Below, piece after piece: positions 24,081 through 37,288 of a stretch of 64,000 nt of DNA. Where the stretch lies: positions 1,976,479 through 2,040,478 of the forward strand of contig JAJEKV010000090.1 of the NCBI GenBank assembly GCA_021234155.1. The letters run 5' to 3'. This DNA is from Isoetes taiwanensis (lineage: Eukaryota > Streptophyta > Lycopodiopsida > Isoetales > Isoetaceae). The translations under genes and the position numbers were made by a program. The notes beneath the pieces are model-generated. The model was not told the DNA's origin. It ran no database searches and saw only the letters and a program-made list of their open reading frames with translations. Position 1 is the stretch's first letter. The number at the start of each line of letters is the position of its first letter.

Positions 24081-25811
24081 TCTTTTGGGATCACGGTTGC
24101 GCATCATTTTGCTAACATGGTCTTTAATGCTTTTGTTATTGCGATGGAAACTTTTGATAATGTTAGTATCTTGTGGGGGTCAGCGATTTCACGAGAAATA
24201 TGTAGCGGATGAATGGCATAAACTAAAATGCATCAAAGTAGGAATGTGATGAATGTGGAGTGAAAGAAATTGAACTATCTGTCCAAGCGAGGAAGATGGA
24301 ATTGAGGAATGTGTGGGTAGCAGTATATGCATATGTCAATGAGCCATCAAAAGGTACATCGAAGGCTTAGATTAGTTGATCGAGGAATGTGAAGCATACA
24401 TTTTGTTAAAGAACATGAAAAATCAGCTTGCTAGGATTCTGAGATCATAACTACGGCCTGCTTGGCCGAGCAAGCGAGTTTAAAAGATGTGTTGAAACTC
24501 CCGGATAATAGTGTATTTATGCATTTGTTGACTTTGCAGAGAACTACACATTGAAACGAGGGGAGACGGAAGTGCAATCAGGAGGCATTGGAATCGATCA
24601 AATTAGTATTTTGGTCCATATTTCCAATGAAATGAAAATAGAAGGTAAGCTTAAAAAAGCGTTGCATTTCTATGTTTAGGATGGCGAGCGTGACACTCAT
24701 TTTGTGCAACATGGTTTTAAATTACATTTGGGGTGGCTTAAGAATAATGGAGGTGGACACATAAACCTTCATTGTGTGAAATTGATGATTTGTGCATCTC
24801 AATTTCTCAAATCTGCCGCGGGCATGGTATGGAATTTGTAGATACCATGTTGAAAATACAAAATTAGTGATATGGAATTTCTTTGGATCGGCCATGGGAA
24901 GGCACACATGATGCGAGAATTTGGTATAGCAAAGTTGTGGCTTGAGGAAGCGGCGGAGAAACAAAATGGCATGCCGGTGGCAGCAGTCTGCGGCGGCTTA
25001 TGCGGTTTTTAAAGACTGAGGCCAGTTGTGAAAGGGTGTTTTGGGAGGTTAGGCGGAAAAAGCAGAGATGTAGGGAAGAGCGACGAAGCATTCAGGTACT
25101 GCAAGACTTTACAGTACCGGCCGGTGTATTACGTGTCAACTATAAACCCAGTAGAGGATCCAACAAAGTTGCTATCTGGAGACCACTCTCGTGCTTTGTG
25201 ATGCTTGCATTAACTTCAATTGGTTGGTGTGAGAACATTTAAACATTGTGGAGAATGGTCTCTAAAAAGTTTAGACCCACGGATCATATTGCCTCGTGTT
25301 GGTGAAAATGATGTGGATGTTTTGTATCTGGGAAGGGCAGTAGTTTAGATGACAACATGGTACATTTTAGGATGTATTTGTGTCTTTTGCGACGCAGGAC
25401 AATGTGGAAGGTGTTTCATACTATGTTCTCACATGTGCACGAGGAAAACTGCATTGGAAGAAGATTCAATTGATGACTATGGAAATATGAATACTCTGTT
25501 GGCACTAGTGTCATTGAAGGACAATAATATGAACTAATCAATTTTGCCACAAATAAGTATAATGCTTCCTACTAAGAATGTTTTGGTACTGCGAATCTGT
25601 GATTGGGACGGAATCCCATTCAAAGAGAGTAAAACACAAATTTGTGAGGCAAGCCGCGGCCATTTCACTTGCAGGATAAAGTCCATGAGACATTGTTATC
25701 CCGCAACTTCCGACAATTGTAGATGACATGGACTAGAGTAGGATCACGTATTACTTTCTGAAATGTTATGTATGCTGTTATAAGGCGAAGAGGCCCGGAC
25801 TACTTGAGTGC

Positions 25812-25882
25812 ATTATGTACATCAATGTACATAAGATGTACAACAGAGATGTACATCTTATGTACATACATTTGTACATTGA
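25812..25882. repeat. TGTACAT-rich tract 2
   Basis: Five TGTACAT or ATGTACA units occur in about 70 bases ('catcaatgtacataagatgtacaac', 'gagatgtacatcttatgtacatac', 'tttgtacattg'). The segment 'gatgtacatc' is a perfect palindrome and 'cataagatgtaca...tgtacatcttatg' is a longer inverted repeat able to form a hairpin. Confidence 0.6.
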
Positions 25883-28534
25883 AAATATATTATAAAAAAT
25901 TTGTTAAGTGTAGGTTGATTAGAATTGGCGAATACAAGAAAGCTGAATTGCATAAACACTAAAATGGTTTCAGTCATGGCAAAGATAAGAAATGGAGCCG
26001 GTTTTCATGTACAAATGGTTGATATATTTATATTGTGGACATAAATATAACACGAAAATGAGCATGGCTCATAATTCATGGCAAGCTTCAAATAATACAT
26101 TGAGGCACGTTATCTTATGACCTACTTTGCATCGTAATATTTCGACCGTAGGGGCTGAAGAGATATCCTCCTAAGCGATAGTCCCATGCGGTTTCTATAG
26201 CAGTGCCAGCGGCAAACGCACCCATCTCCCATGGCACGCATCTTCGAGGACCGTGCCTTCCCCAAGGGTTGTGCAACAAGTGATTTCTTTGCCAATATAC
26301 CTTTCATGGTTGCTTTCGTTCCTCATAATTTTCAATTTGCTCAACCTTTTTCCCAAAGTTCGGAGCAGTGATTATAGAAGATAATCGGTCCCCAACCCTA
26401 TGTACTTATGCGACTTGTATTTGGTTTGTATTACCTCTGGGTGTTTGGCCGGAACTCTCTCTTAGTTTCTTAGCAATAGTCTTTTGTGTTTGATCCATTC
26501 ATCTACAAAGCGAATGAAGATCACTTAATTATGTATACACACTCATAATTGTACCAATAAGAAGAGCGGTAAGAATAGAGTACTCAAGTCTGATGAACAA
26601 AAACTTTGATACATATATTCATAACATTTGAATTTGTACATCGGTCCAATGCAGTACCAATGATGGGCGGTCGAGGCCAATAATAACATGATGGCGGTTC
26701 TCCATTCCTTGCTCAGGTATATTATTCTAAATTTAAATGACCGAGAGCGCAAGTTCTTTGCTATAGTTTGCCAACAAAATCATTTCCACGCTTTCACGAT
26801 ATGCCATGCTTTGCATTAGTCATTGGATGCTCTTTCATATAAACTATACCATCTTGATATTTGAATCCATTAAGCCATGGAATGAGCTCCATGACAAACA
26901 ATCTGTCACCGGCTAATATAGATTGTCCAAGAGAAAGGACATATGCTTAGCTTCCCTACGAGGATTCAAAGTGGATTTGTATCTTTTAATTAAGTCATTC
27001 CAATTTGTATGTCCCATAGTATACGGGTACTCTTTCTATACCACGGTATGGTTTCTACAAAACAACCCCTTTTGAGGTTGATGGGGTGTTTGTGTGGCGA
27101 ATCAACAACTTTGCTCTGGTAAACAAACTTCAGCTTTATGGAAAAAGCATCCACAAATATGTTCCACAATTGGTTGAAGATTTTTAGAAGTGAGTGAACC
27201 AGGATGGCAACATCAAACCCTTACATTACAAATGCTACTTGATGATGCTATATGGCTACTTGATAAAAAACACATTTCCTATATTAAATTGAAGCTCATC
27301 TTTACGCGGATGTTGGTATCTTGAGTTAATATTTTTCATTCTTGTGCACACTCTTGCCCAACAATTTAAGTCAGAATATGACTTCTCCACTGAATTAGAT
27401 GATTCCTTTGTCGTGAAAACACTTGAGATTCACAATTTATAATTACATTTGAGACACACAATTGAAAACACATTGATAATTACCGCGATTGTTATTTTAC
27501 GAGGTGTAAGTGAGACAAATAAATTAATTTTTTCATTACTTATTGAGTCTGAAAATTTCGGGCATATGGCTGCATTACAAAGCGTAATTTACAAACAAGT
27601 CAAAGGGACTATCTACCACATTGTAGGAACAAGCCTTGTATATTCATCTAGCCTTCTACAATTAGTGCCTCCATTAGATGATCCCTCAAGTGACTTGGCA
27701 TAGGCATCGATTGAACCAAGCTGGGGGGTCATGCATGGTGCCTGAAGTGATAGAAGGACTATACCAACAAATAATACGCTATGGGAAAATAACATGTTCT
27801 ACTTACAAAAATGGAGCTTGAGCATTGCATCAACCACGGCATCTATGAATTTATTGCATGTAGCGACAATGTACATACGAGGTTCTTTGGTACTAGTTTT
27901 ACGGCATTTTAGGGCCGAACACCGCAGGAGCATCAAGTTCTTCCTACCATGGTTTAAAATTTGTTGGATCAAGGCATCATGTTATTGATCACAGAAAGCT
28001 TATAGAGCACATAAAAGGTACAATGTGAGAATAAATCAAGCATAAGAAATTGCAATATGAGAATAATCAAATCGCAGAAAAACAAAAGCGAAACTCATAC
28101 TTACTTACGGACCACTTTAGCATAAAGTTACATAGCCTTTGGCAGCCCGAGGAGAGAGGATGCATGCGCGGTTGCTATACATGGAAAAGAGCTTTAGTTG
28201 GACCAGCAAGCACAAGTATTGCCAATGTCTACGTGGGCCTTGCGAGTGGAACAAATATGTATTGGCATCTTTGCAATCAAATGCCATCCGACCCTTCCTT
28301 TATGTTGGTGTTACATTGCATACACTGTTCTTGGGGAATTCACAAAGTGCGGAAGGTGCGAGGAAAAAAATAGCCTATTAGCCAAATGGCAATTTTTAGA
28401 CATTTTTGGAGAAAAATCACGGCTAAACTATAAAAGGGAGGGAATTTTTAAGGAAAAAGAAAAAAATAGCCAAATATTTTCAAGTTGACCTCCCTCTCAC
28501 ACAAGGTTTTAGCCAAGCGGAAAGAAGAAGGAGA

Positions 28535-28925
28535 GGAAAAATTCTTACACTTTAGCCAAATGTTAGAAAGTTTTTTCCTATGCATTTAGGGATAGATTAG
28601 CCATACTTTTTAATAGCTAATGTAAAATGTAAGTTATTCATGAGATTATGGAATAGAGGTTGCTAATCTTATATTAGATGGGCGGTTTTGTTCTCCAACT
28701 AGTAGATTTCTATTATTAATATGTTAGATGCAGGTAAAAGTTTGGCATAGCACAAATGTTTGGCTAAAGTTTATATAAAGGTTCAAGCGAAAAATAGCCG
28801 AACATTCAAAACTAGTAAAGGAAAAATATTCAACTTTAGCAAACATTGAAAGTTTTTCCTACATGTATTTTGGGTTAAGATTAGCCAAAGTTGTTCTAGC
28901 TAATCTAAAATATGACTTTTGTGTA
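28535..28925. repeat. Duplicated ~100-bp AT-rich unit
   Basis: Two copies (about 28535-28640 and 28823-28925) share 'gaaaaatatt.a.actttagc.aaa', 'gaaagtttttcctacatg.attt' and 'gattagccaaa'. Their spacing is about 290 bases. The repeated word 'tagccaaa' is scattered through 28380-28900. No coding potential is seen. Confidence 0.5.
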
Positions 28926-30224
28926 ATTTTTTTTCCTACATGGGAAGGTGTCCGGTCCGAGGCAGAAAGTAAAAACTTGTGTTTCCAATCGGATGGAGAG
29001 GCGCTACAAAGGTACCTTGCACACAAATCCAGTTACATATTAATACATAAGATAGTGACTTGGAATGAAATAACATAAATATGTTGAAATGCTAGCCTAC
29101 CTCCCGCAGACATCTACCAAATACTTGGTCAAGTCAAACTTCCCGTGAACTTCGTCAACATCACTTTGAAAGATAGAGTGCGAGGCTTAGGAGGGCCGGT
29201 CCCTATAAAAGAATTAAGATGGAACCAACCTTTTGGTCCGGTTCACTTGCTAAAGCGTACAAAACAACGGCATTAGCAAAAGAATATATATCTATTGTAA
29301 TCAATTGTATATTACTCACCTTATAAATTCATCACTGCTTGACATCTTACGAGGGCTTCTTGCACCTTATTTGTTATCACATCAATATTTGCCTTAGATC
29401 CTCTTCCTCTTGGGATTCCGGAGCTTCGGAAGGATGGGGATCGGCTTCAGCACTAGGCACGTGATGCGTGTCCTATGTACAAAAATGTGGTTAATTACCA
29501 TAAATCTAAAGATGTTTAACAAAATTAGTTCATCTTGGACATACCTCTTTTCTAGGTGGTGGTGGCACTTTTTTGCACGGAGATTTTTCTTTTTAGGAGG
29601 AGGACATTTTTTTTGTTCTGCTTTGGAGATTTTGCACCCATTTTTTCCTTTTGAGTGCCATCCTGACATTCTTTTGCCTCCTCTTTGGGTGGACTCAATA
29701 CCAGCCTCGACTTCCTCTTCCACTTTGGTATCTCACGGGTTAAATCACGGATCTGTGTCGCTGGCAGCTTCTTACGTAGCAGTCCAGGCTGGGACAGGAT
29801 GATCTTGGGGCAGAAGATCTTTCTTAGCTTCTCCAATTACTAATTTAGCGGTGATGAAGAGTTTACGTGCGGCCGGTCATTGAAGGCTCTGCTTTGCAAA
29901 TTTGCTTTAGCTTTTCTCAAGTGCCATCCTCATTCCTCAACTTCACTTTACCATGTTGAGGAGCCTTTGCATTGGGAATGGTTCTATTCTTGCAGCCTTT
30001 GTAAAATGTCATTAGTGATAAATTTTGGAAGGTTGAGGGTCTCGGTCCGATGCCTTGTATGCTTAGTAAAATCGTAAAGTCGTCTGAGATGGCTTTCAGG
30101 GAACATGACCATTAAAACATACGGGATAGGAACAACCTCATCTACAAGCGAACAAATGATCTAAATTTCAATAGACATAAGAACATGAAAACCGAGAACT
30201 AATAGAGAAATATCACGGTACGAT

Positions 30225-30660
30225 GCGCCAAGCATGTACATTTTCATGTACATAAAATGTACCAAATGTACGTAACTACATTTACTTATAGCCAAATGTA
30301 CATGTACATGTTCCTCAATGTACATAGAGGTACCTCAATGTACCCGAGATGTACGGATGTACGGTATCGGTTAGGAATGTAGATCTATGCCCAAAAAAAG
30401 CACATATATGTAAAAATGCACATACTTATGAATCCATCTACAGATGCACTCTAAAGATCAATGCATGTACATCTGACTACTTGAGATGCCAGACTCCATT
30501 AGAGACTTGTGTACAGCCCGGTAAGCTGCCGGTCCAAGCTCAAAAATAAAAGCATCAATAAACAAGTAAATATATATGCCTATGTACCTCACGCTACGGA
30601 TGTACACTAAAAGTTATACATGTACAAGGAATAGCAATGCGAGAAGCCATACATGTAGAA
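30225..30660. repeat. TGTACAT-rich tract 3
   Basis: This is the densest of the three tracts, with 'atgtacattttcatgtacataaaatgtacc', 'catgtacatgttcctcaatgtacatagagg' and 'cccgagatgtacggatgtacgg' between 30233 and 30362 and further units to 30650. It has the same motif as 23580-24080 and 25812-25882, suggesting one dispersed repeat family or one element with several such blocks. Confidence 0.6.
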
Positions 30661-31890
30661 CTATAGAGGTCCCTGATAACAAATATGAATGAAGAGAAAT
30701 ATAAGTTTAAATTAGTTGAGGAAGCGATGCATACCTTTTCCTGGCGGAAACCAAAGGCGGGTCGGAGATACCCTCATCCCGGATGCAACCTTTATGCAAT
30801 TACATCTTTCATGGACGAGATAACACAAGCGAGAAGAGCCCAATAAGCATCTGCATGGAGCTACTGACAACAAACCCGGTTTTGCAAAGCCTTAGCCTAC
30901 TTGGTACATGGCGGAATGTGATGGCTTGCTCTCTATAGAAGTAGCTCCTCACGAGGTAGGGCCTGGTCTGAGAACAATAGGTCTGCTCTCTCCCCATGAA
31001 ATCAAAATCTGTGAATGCCTTTCTTTGGAACCAATTCAATCACAATTAAGTTTTTCCTTTTGCTTGTTCAATTGAGATTTCATGCCTTTCCAATGTCTTT
31101 GAATTGCTTCACGCAAACCAATTTCTAGCTTAGAAGAGTGATGTGCTTTATCATGTCTACTCCTTGGCAAGTCTTCCAACTTGTGCTTACCAACACTCAG
31201 AACATAACTTGATTTCAGTGGGATCTGGGACAATTTGTCAAATTCTGTTTTGTCTCATCTATTTTACAGCGGTCTGCTGCTGAGATCTTAGGATAGCATA
31301 TCCTTTCTACCCTCAATCAGGTACATTGACTATTGATGCATCCCTCTTTTTTCTTCCGATTGCTTCTACTTCATTCAATAGGTTAGTTTTCTCCTCCAAC
31401 CCATGCTTAAATGCTTGCTTTATTGTGTCAACATCGATCTAGAATAACCGGGGCTCTAATATTATAACACTTAATCTGATGTCACATTTGATAGTTGAGG
31501 ATTTACACATTTGTAGGGTCCTGTATGCTTGTCACAGGGAAATGAGGGTTTGGCAAGATCTTTGGCGGTCCTAGCCATGTCCATCAATCAACAAAGCCCC
31601 AGATCCCTTCAAGTGAAGAGCAAATGCTCTGGCAAAATAGGTTGAAATATAATGGTTTTTGTAACACATTTCTTGCCATAAACCAATTCATAATATTTAA
31701 AAAATCATCTTTCCATAGATTCTGGATTCTCCTTCCTTGAATCCTCGTCTGTTTTTGGAGCTTCACTACATATCTACGTTCCTGTAACCATCTCTAGGTT
31801 GGGTATGTGGGCCTCACACATGTTTATCCGCGGAGGTCTATAGCAAGCTGGATCCTCGGAGACCCAAAGCGTAAGCTCCTTGGGTAAAAA

Positions 31891-32880
31891 ATTCCTTTAA
31901 GGGCTTACTTGGCATCTTGCTTGGTGTGGCGATGAGCAAGCTTACTCATGCAGAACGTTTGCAGGGTATAGCTGAATGAAGAATTAAATTGTCGAGATTC
32001 AAGCGGGGAGAAGCCCGGTAGGGATAGTGAGCGAGAGGCAAACCAAGAAGAATTTGGGAAGAATTTCAAAATCAGATAATTCTTGGGGTTCGAGTAGTGG
32101 ATAGCCATTAATCGCATGGCGGGTTACTAATTTGGTCATGATGGCGGTTATTCAAAAATGTGCATTAGGTACATATGTATATGTACAAAAGGGCCTACAT
32201 TTATAGACGCACCCTTTCATGCTTTACCCATGAACCCTTGTATCGCGTATCAGGAAATGCTACTTGGCGATACGTTTCCTCTTCTATGTCAGCACCACTA
32301 CTCAAATGAGCACTTGGATTATAGGCTCAGCAGGCCATCTTAACATACTTCAACTCAAATTCTTGTATGAGAGTAAGAGCCCATCTTGTAAACTTAGGAT
32401 CTTGGGCAGGTCTTGTACATTGTGGACCATGTGGCTGATGGGTTCACATCCATATGAATGTAAACATCTTTTGTACTGAGATTCCATTGTGAAGGAAGAA
32501 GATAATGTCTAAATTTGTTCCAAGGCCAACTTCAATGCTAATCCAGATGCTCCCACATGAGTCCATTTACGCTCTTGTGGGTTAACCACCTACTAGCATA
32601 TTAATTCACATCATAATGCTTACGCTGATTTTTCGACATAGTGTGGCCCGATATTAGAAGCTTGCTCCCAAAGCATGGGAATAAATGGAAAGTAGGCTCA
32701 CTCATTCTTGGAGGAATTAGCAAGTTCTACTGTTTTGGTATGCGAGGCACCATTCAAATGCTTCTTGAGCATCTTCCTTCCATCTAAAATGCCTTGGCTT
32801 CATACAATCCACAAAATTGGGTACAGGTTACTTTAGCAAATTATGCAAATACCTCCTACTAAGCCCAGGTTGGCCATATA
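31891..32880 (-). pseudogene. RNase H and linker remnant of E3
   Basis: On the minus strand, 'agatgggctcttactctcatacaagaatttgagttgaagtat' (32367-32326) reads RWALTLIQEFELKY, the end of a gypsy RNase H. Upstream, 'ttttagatggaaggaagatgctcaagaagcatttgaatgg' (32794-32755) matches the FxWxxxxQxAFE motif at the RT/RNase H junction. A minus frame near 32117-31905 resembles the ADFLA...P tail that follows RNase H in Tat-like elements. Stops and frameshifts occur throughout. Confidence 0.6.
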
Positions 32881-33560
32881 AGCTTCTCACTTGCTTGATA
32901 CATTTGTAGGTGGTTTTACCTTCTCCCAAGGCTGCAATCTTACCATGATCCCTTGCCAATCTCCCTTTTTACGAAACATAATTCTTAGGAATAGTTTTTC
33001 CTCCTCCTAGTGAAGAAAATACACTTAGCGAGTTCAAACTTGCCACCATCACGGTAGGCATCTTTCAAGAACTTTTGAAGGATGATCCAAGTGATCCTTT
33101 CTTGGATTAGAAAATCTTGTTAAGTCATCTATAAAGACTCTCAAAAGTCTAAATATCATAGAAAACATATGTCATAGCTTCATTTGAAATGTAGGTGGAG
33201 CATTTGTAAGGCCAAAAGGTAATACCTTATAAGCATAGATGCCAAAAGGTGTTCGAGAAAAGCAAAGTCATTGCTTGATGTGGTGGATAGATTTGGATCT
33301 GATTATATCTGAGTAACCATCAAGAAAGAGATAGGCTGATTTCACCGCAGCAATATCCAACAAAGTGTCATGAATGGTGTAGGAAAAATGATCTCTTTGG
33401 TAGCTTTGTTAGATCCACTATAATCAATGCATACTCGGATTGAGTTATTTGAAAAGCTCTCAACTGGTACAATAGAAGCCAGTCCCATCTGAATTTAGCC
33501 TTTAGTACAATAAATCCAGCCTCCAAAAGCTTCATGACTTCCAATCTTCACGTGCTCCTC
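32881..33560 (-). pseudogene. Reverse transcriptase remnant of E3
   Basis: Minus-strand motifs run in order: ASIVPV and IRVCIDYSG near 33486-33405; TAFIR-like and GIYAYKV blocks near 33270-33210; LPFGLTNAPPTF near 33216-33185 (two frames); FIDD near 33135. The order and wording fit plant Tat/Athila-type Ty3/gypsy RT, not the chromovirus RT of E1/E2. It is inactive because of several stops. Confidence 0.7.
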
Positions 33561-33821
33561 TGTGCTGGACTCATTCTCCTTTGAAGCTTGTTGAATTTGG
33601 TTTTTGCAGTCCTTGTTTTCAAATCAATGAGTATGAACCACAACCTGGTGGAATGCCTTTCAATTCTTTGTAATTTCTTGCCAAAACATCCACAGATTCT
33701 CTTAACAAAGATATCAAATCCACGTTCCTCCCCTCTTGAGTAAGATCTCCTCCAGTAGTAACCAATTCTTCTTGATTTCTTGAGAAATATTGATGTTCTT
33801 ATTTGAATGTGGTGGCCCATG

Positions 33822-33995
33822 TAATGAAGGTGGTGAGAGTGTATGTTGGCGAATGTGGTGAATGTGGTGATTGTAGTGATTGTAGTGAATGTGGTGAAAG
33901 CGATGATAGATGTGGTCGCGTGTGATGGTAGTAATTGTTGTAATGGATGTAGTGGATGTAATGTAGTTGTGATAGATTTGGTGCATGTGGTATTT
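33822..33995. repeat. GTGAATGTGGT-type minisatellite
   Basis: There are imperfect units of 'gtggtgaatgtggtgattgtagtgattgtagtgaatgtggtgaaa' with a period near 9-12. The same sequence type ends both LTR-like repeats of E3 (20705-20820 and 37190-37280). On the minus strand it would encode His/Thr/Ile-rich low-complexity sequence, which I do not regard as a gene. Confidence 0.65.
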
Positions 33996-35425
33996 GTAAT
34001 GGTATGGTGAATATGGGTGATAGATTTACCTCATCCTCGAGAATATGCGTACCACCAAAATTTGCTTGTCCTTATGAGTGGGATGATTTACATTTACCCC
34101 ATCCATGCTTGAGCCGTAAAATTAGCATCTCTACTAGTCTTGATCAATTCCTTGCTTTGAAATAAAAGTCTCCTCAATGGTTTTGAGCGGACTCTTCACG
34201 CATGTTGACAAAGAGTCTCTTGTAAATCATCTTCACCAATACTTTTGATGCTTGGATATACTTATACGCAACTTCTAACATGTAAATGACATATTTACGA
34301 AATTTGAGTACCTTTTAACCACTTGTACAAAAGTCTTATCTTCCTTGTCACCCACTTCCAAGACATAGAAAACAACTAAGACCTTGCTTACGACACTATA
34401 GCATTTCTCTTTCTTTGATTCCCTAGCTGCCGGGCTGCTCAAAGAAGGATTTGAGGATGATCTATAGTAATCTTGTGTTCTCAGCAGAAAGATGTTCATT
34501 TTAAGCGCTTCCTCCATAAAGTCTCGGCTTACCGACATCTAACCATATGCGACTACGGCAACAAAGTATAAGTTTGGCATGCACACTCTCTCACAGAGGC
34601 CGGAAACCATGTAGAAATCCAAGATTACTTCCACCTCATAAACCTTGCATAAAACATTTCTTATGACTCCCATAGGTGCACCTTCATTTGATTAGATGTG
34701 AGCATCATGGATTTGGCCGGTTCCATCATTTTCAATCAACTTGAAGCATTATGTGGTAAGGCATTACATTCCTCCGATCTTGGGGTATCTATGTTGGCAT
34801 CTTTGATTAAATATCCATTGATACTCACATCACAAAGAAATGGCCGGGATCCTTAGATTCTTTGGTACGAGGTGAAATCGATACACTTTTATTGGTATCA
34901 ATTGGATGTGGTTGTTGAATTTGAAATTTCACGATTTTGTTCTTCCCCTAACTCTTGCAACAAATTTGGAGAATAATGCATCAATTGCTCAAGAGTAAGT
35001 GTAACTTTGAGTAAGCCAAAACTTGGTGATCATCATCTTCATTTTGAATTTCTTCATCCACCATAGGAGGCATCACTATGGAGTGATTTTCTTCTATAGG
35101 CTGAAAGCATTGCGTGGGCAGCACATTGAATTGCACGCTTCTTAGGTCTTTGATACATCAAAAGCTTGTTCCTTCATTTTGGAAAGAGGTCTTAATCTTC
35201 TCCTTAATTGCTTTTCTCTTGGTTTCTTGCACCACCTTTTGTGATCTTATGCTTATTTACTTCTCAATCTCTTCTTCTTCTTTGAAATATGGGTCACTAT
35301 CTACCTCAACAAATCACAATTTACTCGCAGTTTTGCCTTCTCTTGCTTCTTAAGCTCCTCAATAAGAGCCTTAACTTGAGGATTATCAATGTACTTTTGC
35401 ATCTTGAATCACGAACATCATTATT
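33996..35425 (-). pseudogene. Protease/linker region of E3, poorly preserved
   Basis: The position between gag and RT implies the protease and linker. A minus frame at 34538-34275 (87 codons) and the stretch around 34880-34640 show FLCDVSINGYLI- and MKVHL-like fragments, but no clear DTG/DSG active site. The call rests mainly on order. Confidence 0.35.
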
Positions 35426-36840
35426 AGGAAGAAGTCTTGAGGATTGAGCACTTCTTTGCTTTGGTGGATACTTGTGGGTTGCCCATTACAGTTTCCCATG
35501 GATTTTCAACAAGTAGTCTCATCATGCTTGAATTTATCACGCAACTTGCAATATAAATAAGGCCTTACTTAGGATACCATCTTTGTTTTGGCGCACCATT
35601 GGTGTGGAACCCGTGGAACTTGTTGAGCAATTGGAGCTTGTGGCATCATTGGAACTTGTGGTATGATAGGTCTTTGCTTGCATGGGTTGAATGAATAGGT
35701 GGTACTTGTTATAACAACAAATGCAGGATTGGCCCTCAAGAATCTCTTCTCCTACATTCTTGATGAACACTGGCCCTTGATTTGGCATCTTGGCCCGAGA
35801 TTTCCAGCAATCTACATGTAGTATCGGAGATGCCCAATAGACCCACAATACTCACAAGTAATAAGCGCACCTCCCTTGGCTTCTCACCAATTGTAAGCTT
35901 AGAAATCTTGGCTGCAATATCCTCACGTTTTATGCTCTTGGAAATGACCTTTCATGAATGTATCCCAACTTATCTTGACCTTGAGTGCATACTTTTGTGC
36001 CTCTAACAATGTTGTAAATTTTGTTTAGCCTTCACCCTTATGAGCAATAGCTCGTTTCAGCCCCTTACATACCATTGGATATCCATTTAAATGCATTCGA
36101 CAATCTTCCGATGAACCCGCGGCTTTAGAGAACCACAATACCTGCAAGTTATATTCTCTAATTGATTCATCTTCCTTTTGTGTGGGGGAATTGGTTCACC
36201 TTTCCATAGTCTTATCCCTTACCATGAACTTCTTGATAATTGTATTAAGCTTCCTTTAATTCTGATATGTCATAATTATCACAGGTACAGGTTGCCATTC
36301 CTCCAACTGAATCTTGCAAGAACTATGAGCCAAAGCAAATGTCGTATTGCGTCAACATTCAGCAATACCTCTCAAACTTCTGTATGCTTCAAAGGATCGA
36401 TCTACGGATCATCAAACTGGAATCCCATTGTCACGAAAACCCCATACCATAGGTGAGTATCTGACCATCTCTGCCTCTTCTTGGGTTTCTTAGAGTGGAA
36501 AAGCGAAATTGAATCTCCCTTCAATTTGAAAACAAAGGTGGATTACATACAGATGGGTAAATGGAATCAAAACCTCCTGGATAAAGAAATTAGACCCCGG
36601 ATCTTCTCCCAAATGCGAAAACGAGAGTGGATCTTGATGCGATTTTTGAGCCCAGATTGACTCAGGTCCCCTTCTTGTGGCCTGATGGAGCTTGAGTGGG
36701 ATCTCAGCCTACTTACTTCTCTTGGGCATAAAACTATGCTCCCCTTGTCAAATTCTACCCCACAAATCAATTACTGACAAAATTCCCTTCACACAAGAAA
36801 TTGCTCCTTTCTCTCAATGGTGTGGATTCTTTCGCAAGCC
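35426..36840 (-). pseudogene. gag remnant of E3
   Basis: On the minus strand near 35870-35815, codons for ITCEYCGSIGHL lie where a zinc knuckle would be expected, with CEYC and the following His preserved. The frame at 35848-35537 continues with a Gln/Pro/Ser-rich tail and KFKHDETTC-like text, as in Tat/Ogre-type gag. Farther 5' (36460-36180) fragments such as VDPLKH and PPHKRKMNQL fit the gag core. It is fragmented by many frameshifts. Confidence 0.5.
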
Positions 36841-36845
36841 GAACA

Positions 36846-36855
36846 CCGATACCAA
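36846..36855 (-). other. Primer-binding site of E3
   Basis: On the minus strand TTGGTATCGG lies just downstream of the right LTR-like repeat and resembles the initiator tRNA-Met site TTGGTATCAGAGC. Its location supports reading 36860-37287 as the 5' LTR. Confidence 0.5.
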
Positions 36856-36859
36856 TGGT

Positions 36860-37288
36860 AACAACTCCTTTTTCAATGGAAATTCTTGCTTAGATCAATA
36901 GTGCATGCGGGCAAGTAATTACATGGTTGTTAAGAGCACGGACTCAGCTTGCAAGAAAAGGTGAAAAACCCAACAATCCAAGCTCAATCTAGCTTCGAAC
37001 AAAGTGATGCACAACACAAGAATCATCATCATGGCTAAATCAAGCAAAATCCTCACTCTCAATACCTGCGTACATTTCTTCTCTCTACCCTTCAGTTAAC
37101 CCGTGATCATCATGGATGCGTGCAAATATCACATACTTGGCGTGCGTAATGCGTACATCACTCCATATAAGGTATACTACCTTCTATACCACCTCAATAG
37201 TGGTGAATGTGGTTAGTGGTGACAAGTGTGGTGAGTGGTGGCCGAGTGTGGTGATGAGTGTGGTGAATTAATGGTGATTGGTGATCAC
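36860..37288 (-). repeat. LTR-like direct repeat, right copy (5' end of E3)
   Basis: The segment 36940-37288 is the colinear partner of 20440-20822, with the same block order. On the minus strand it opens TGATCACCAATCACC. It is placed upstream of the primer-binding site, gag and RT of E3. The part between 36860 and 36940 is less well matched. Confidence 0.6.

Larger units (their letters stand above)
22401..31890. other. Repeat-rich unclassified DNA inside E3
   Basis: About 9.5 kb lies between E3 integrase (downstream) and RNase H (upstream), far more than the short linker usual in gypsy pol. I find no recognisable transposase, helicase or retroelement domain in either strand. The short frames are not conserved, and a Lys/Ser-rich minus-strand frame at 29394-29836 is low complexity. 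It contains three TGTACAT-rich tracts and a duplicated ~100-bp unit, listed separately. It is probably one or more further insertions into E3. Confidence 0.5.

Noticed and set aside
24722-25242. Opposed frames that might represent a DNA transposase
   Set aside because: No DDE, zinc-finger or helicase motif could be read on either strand.
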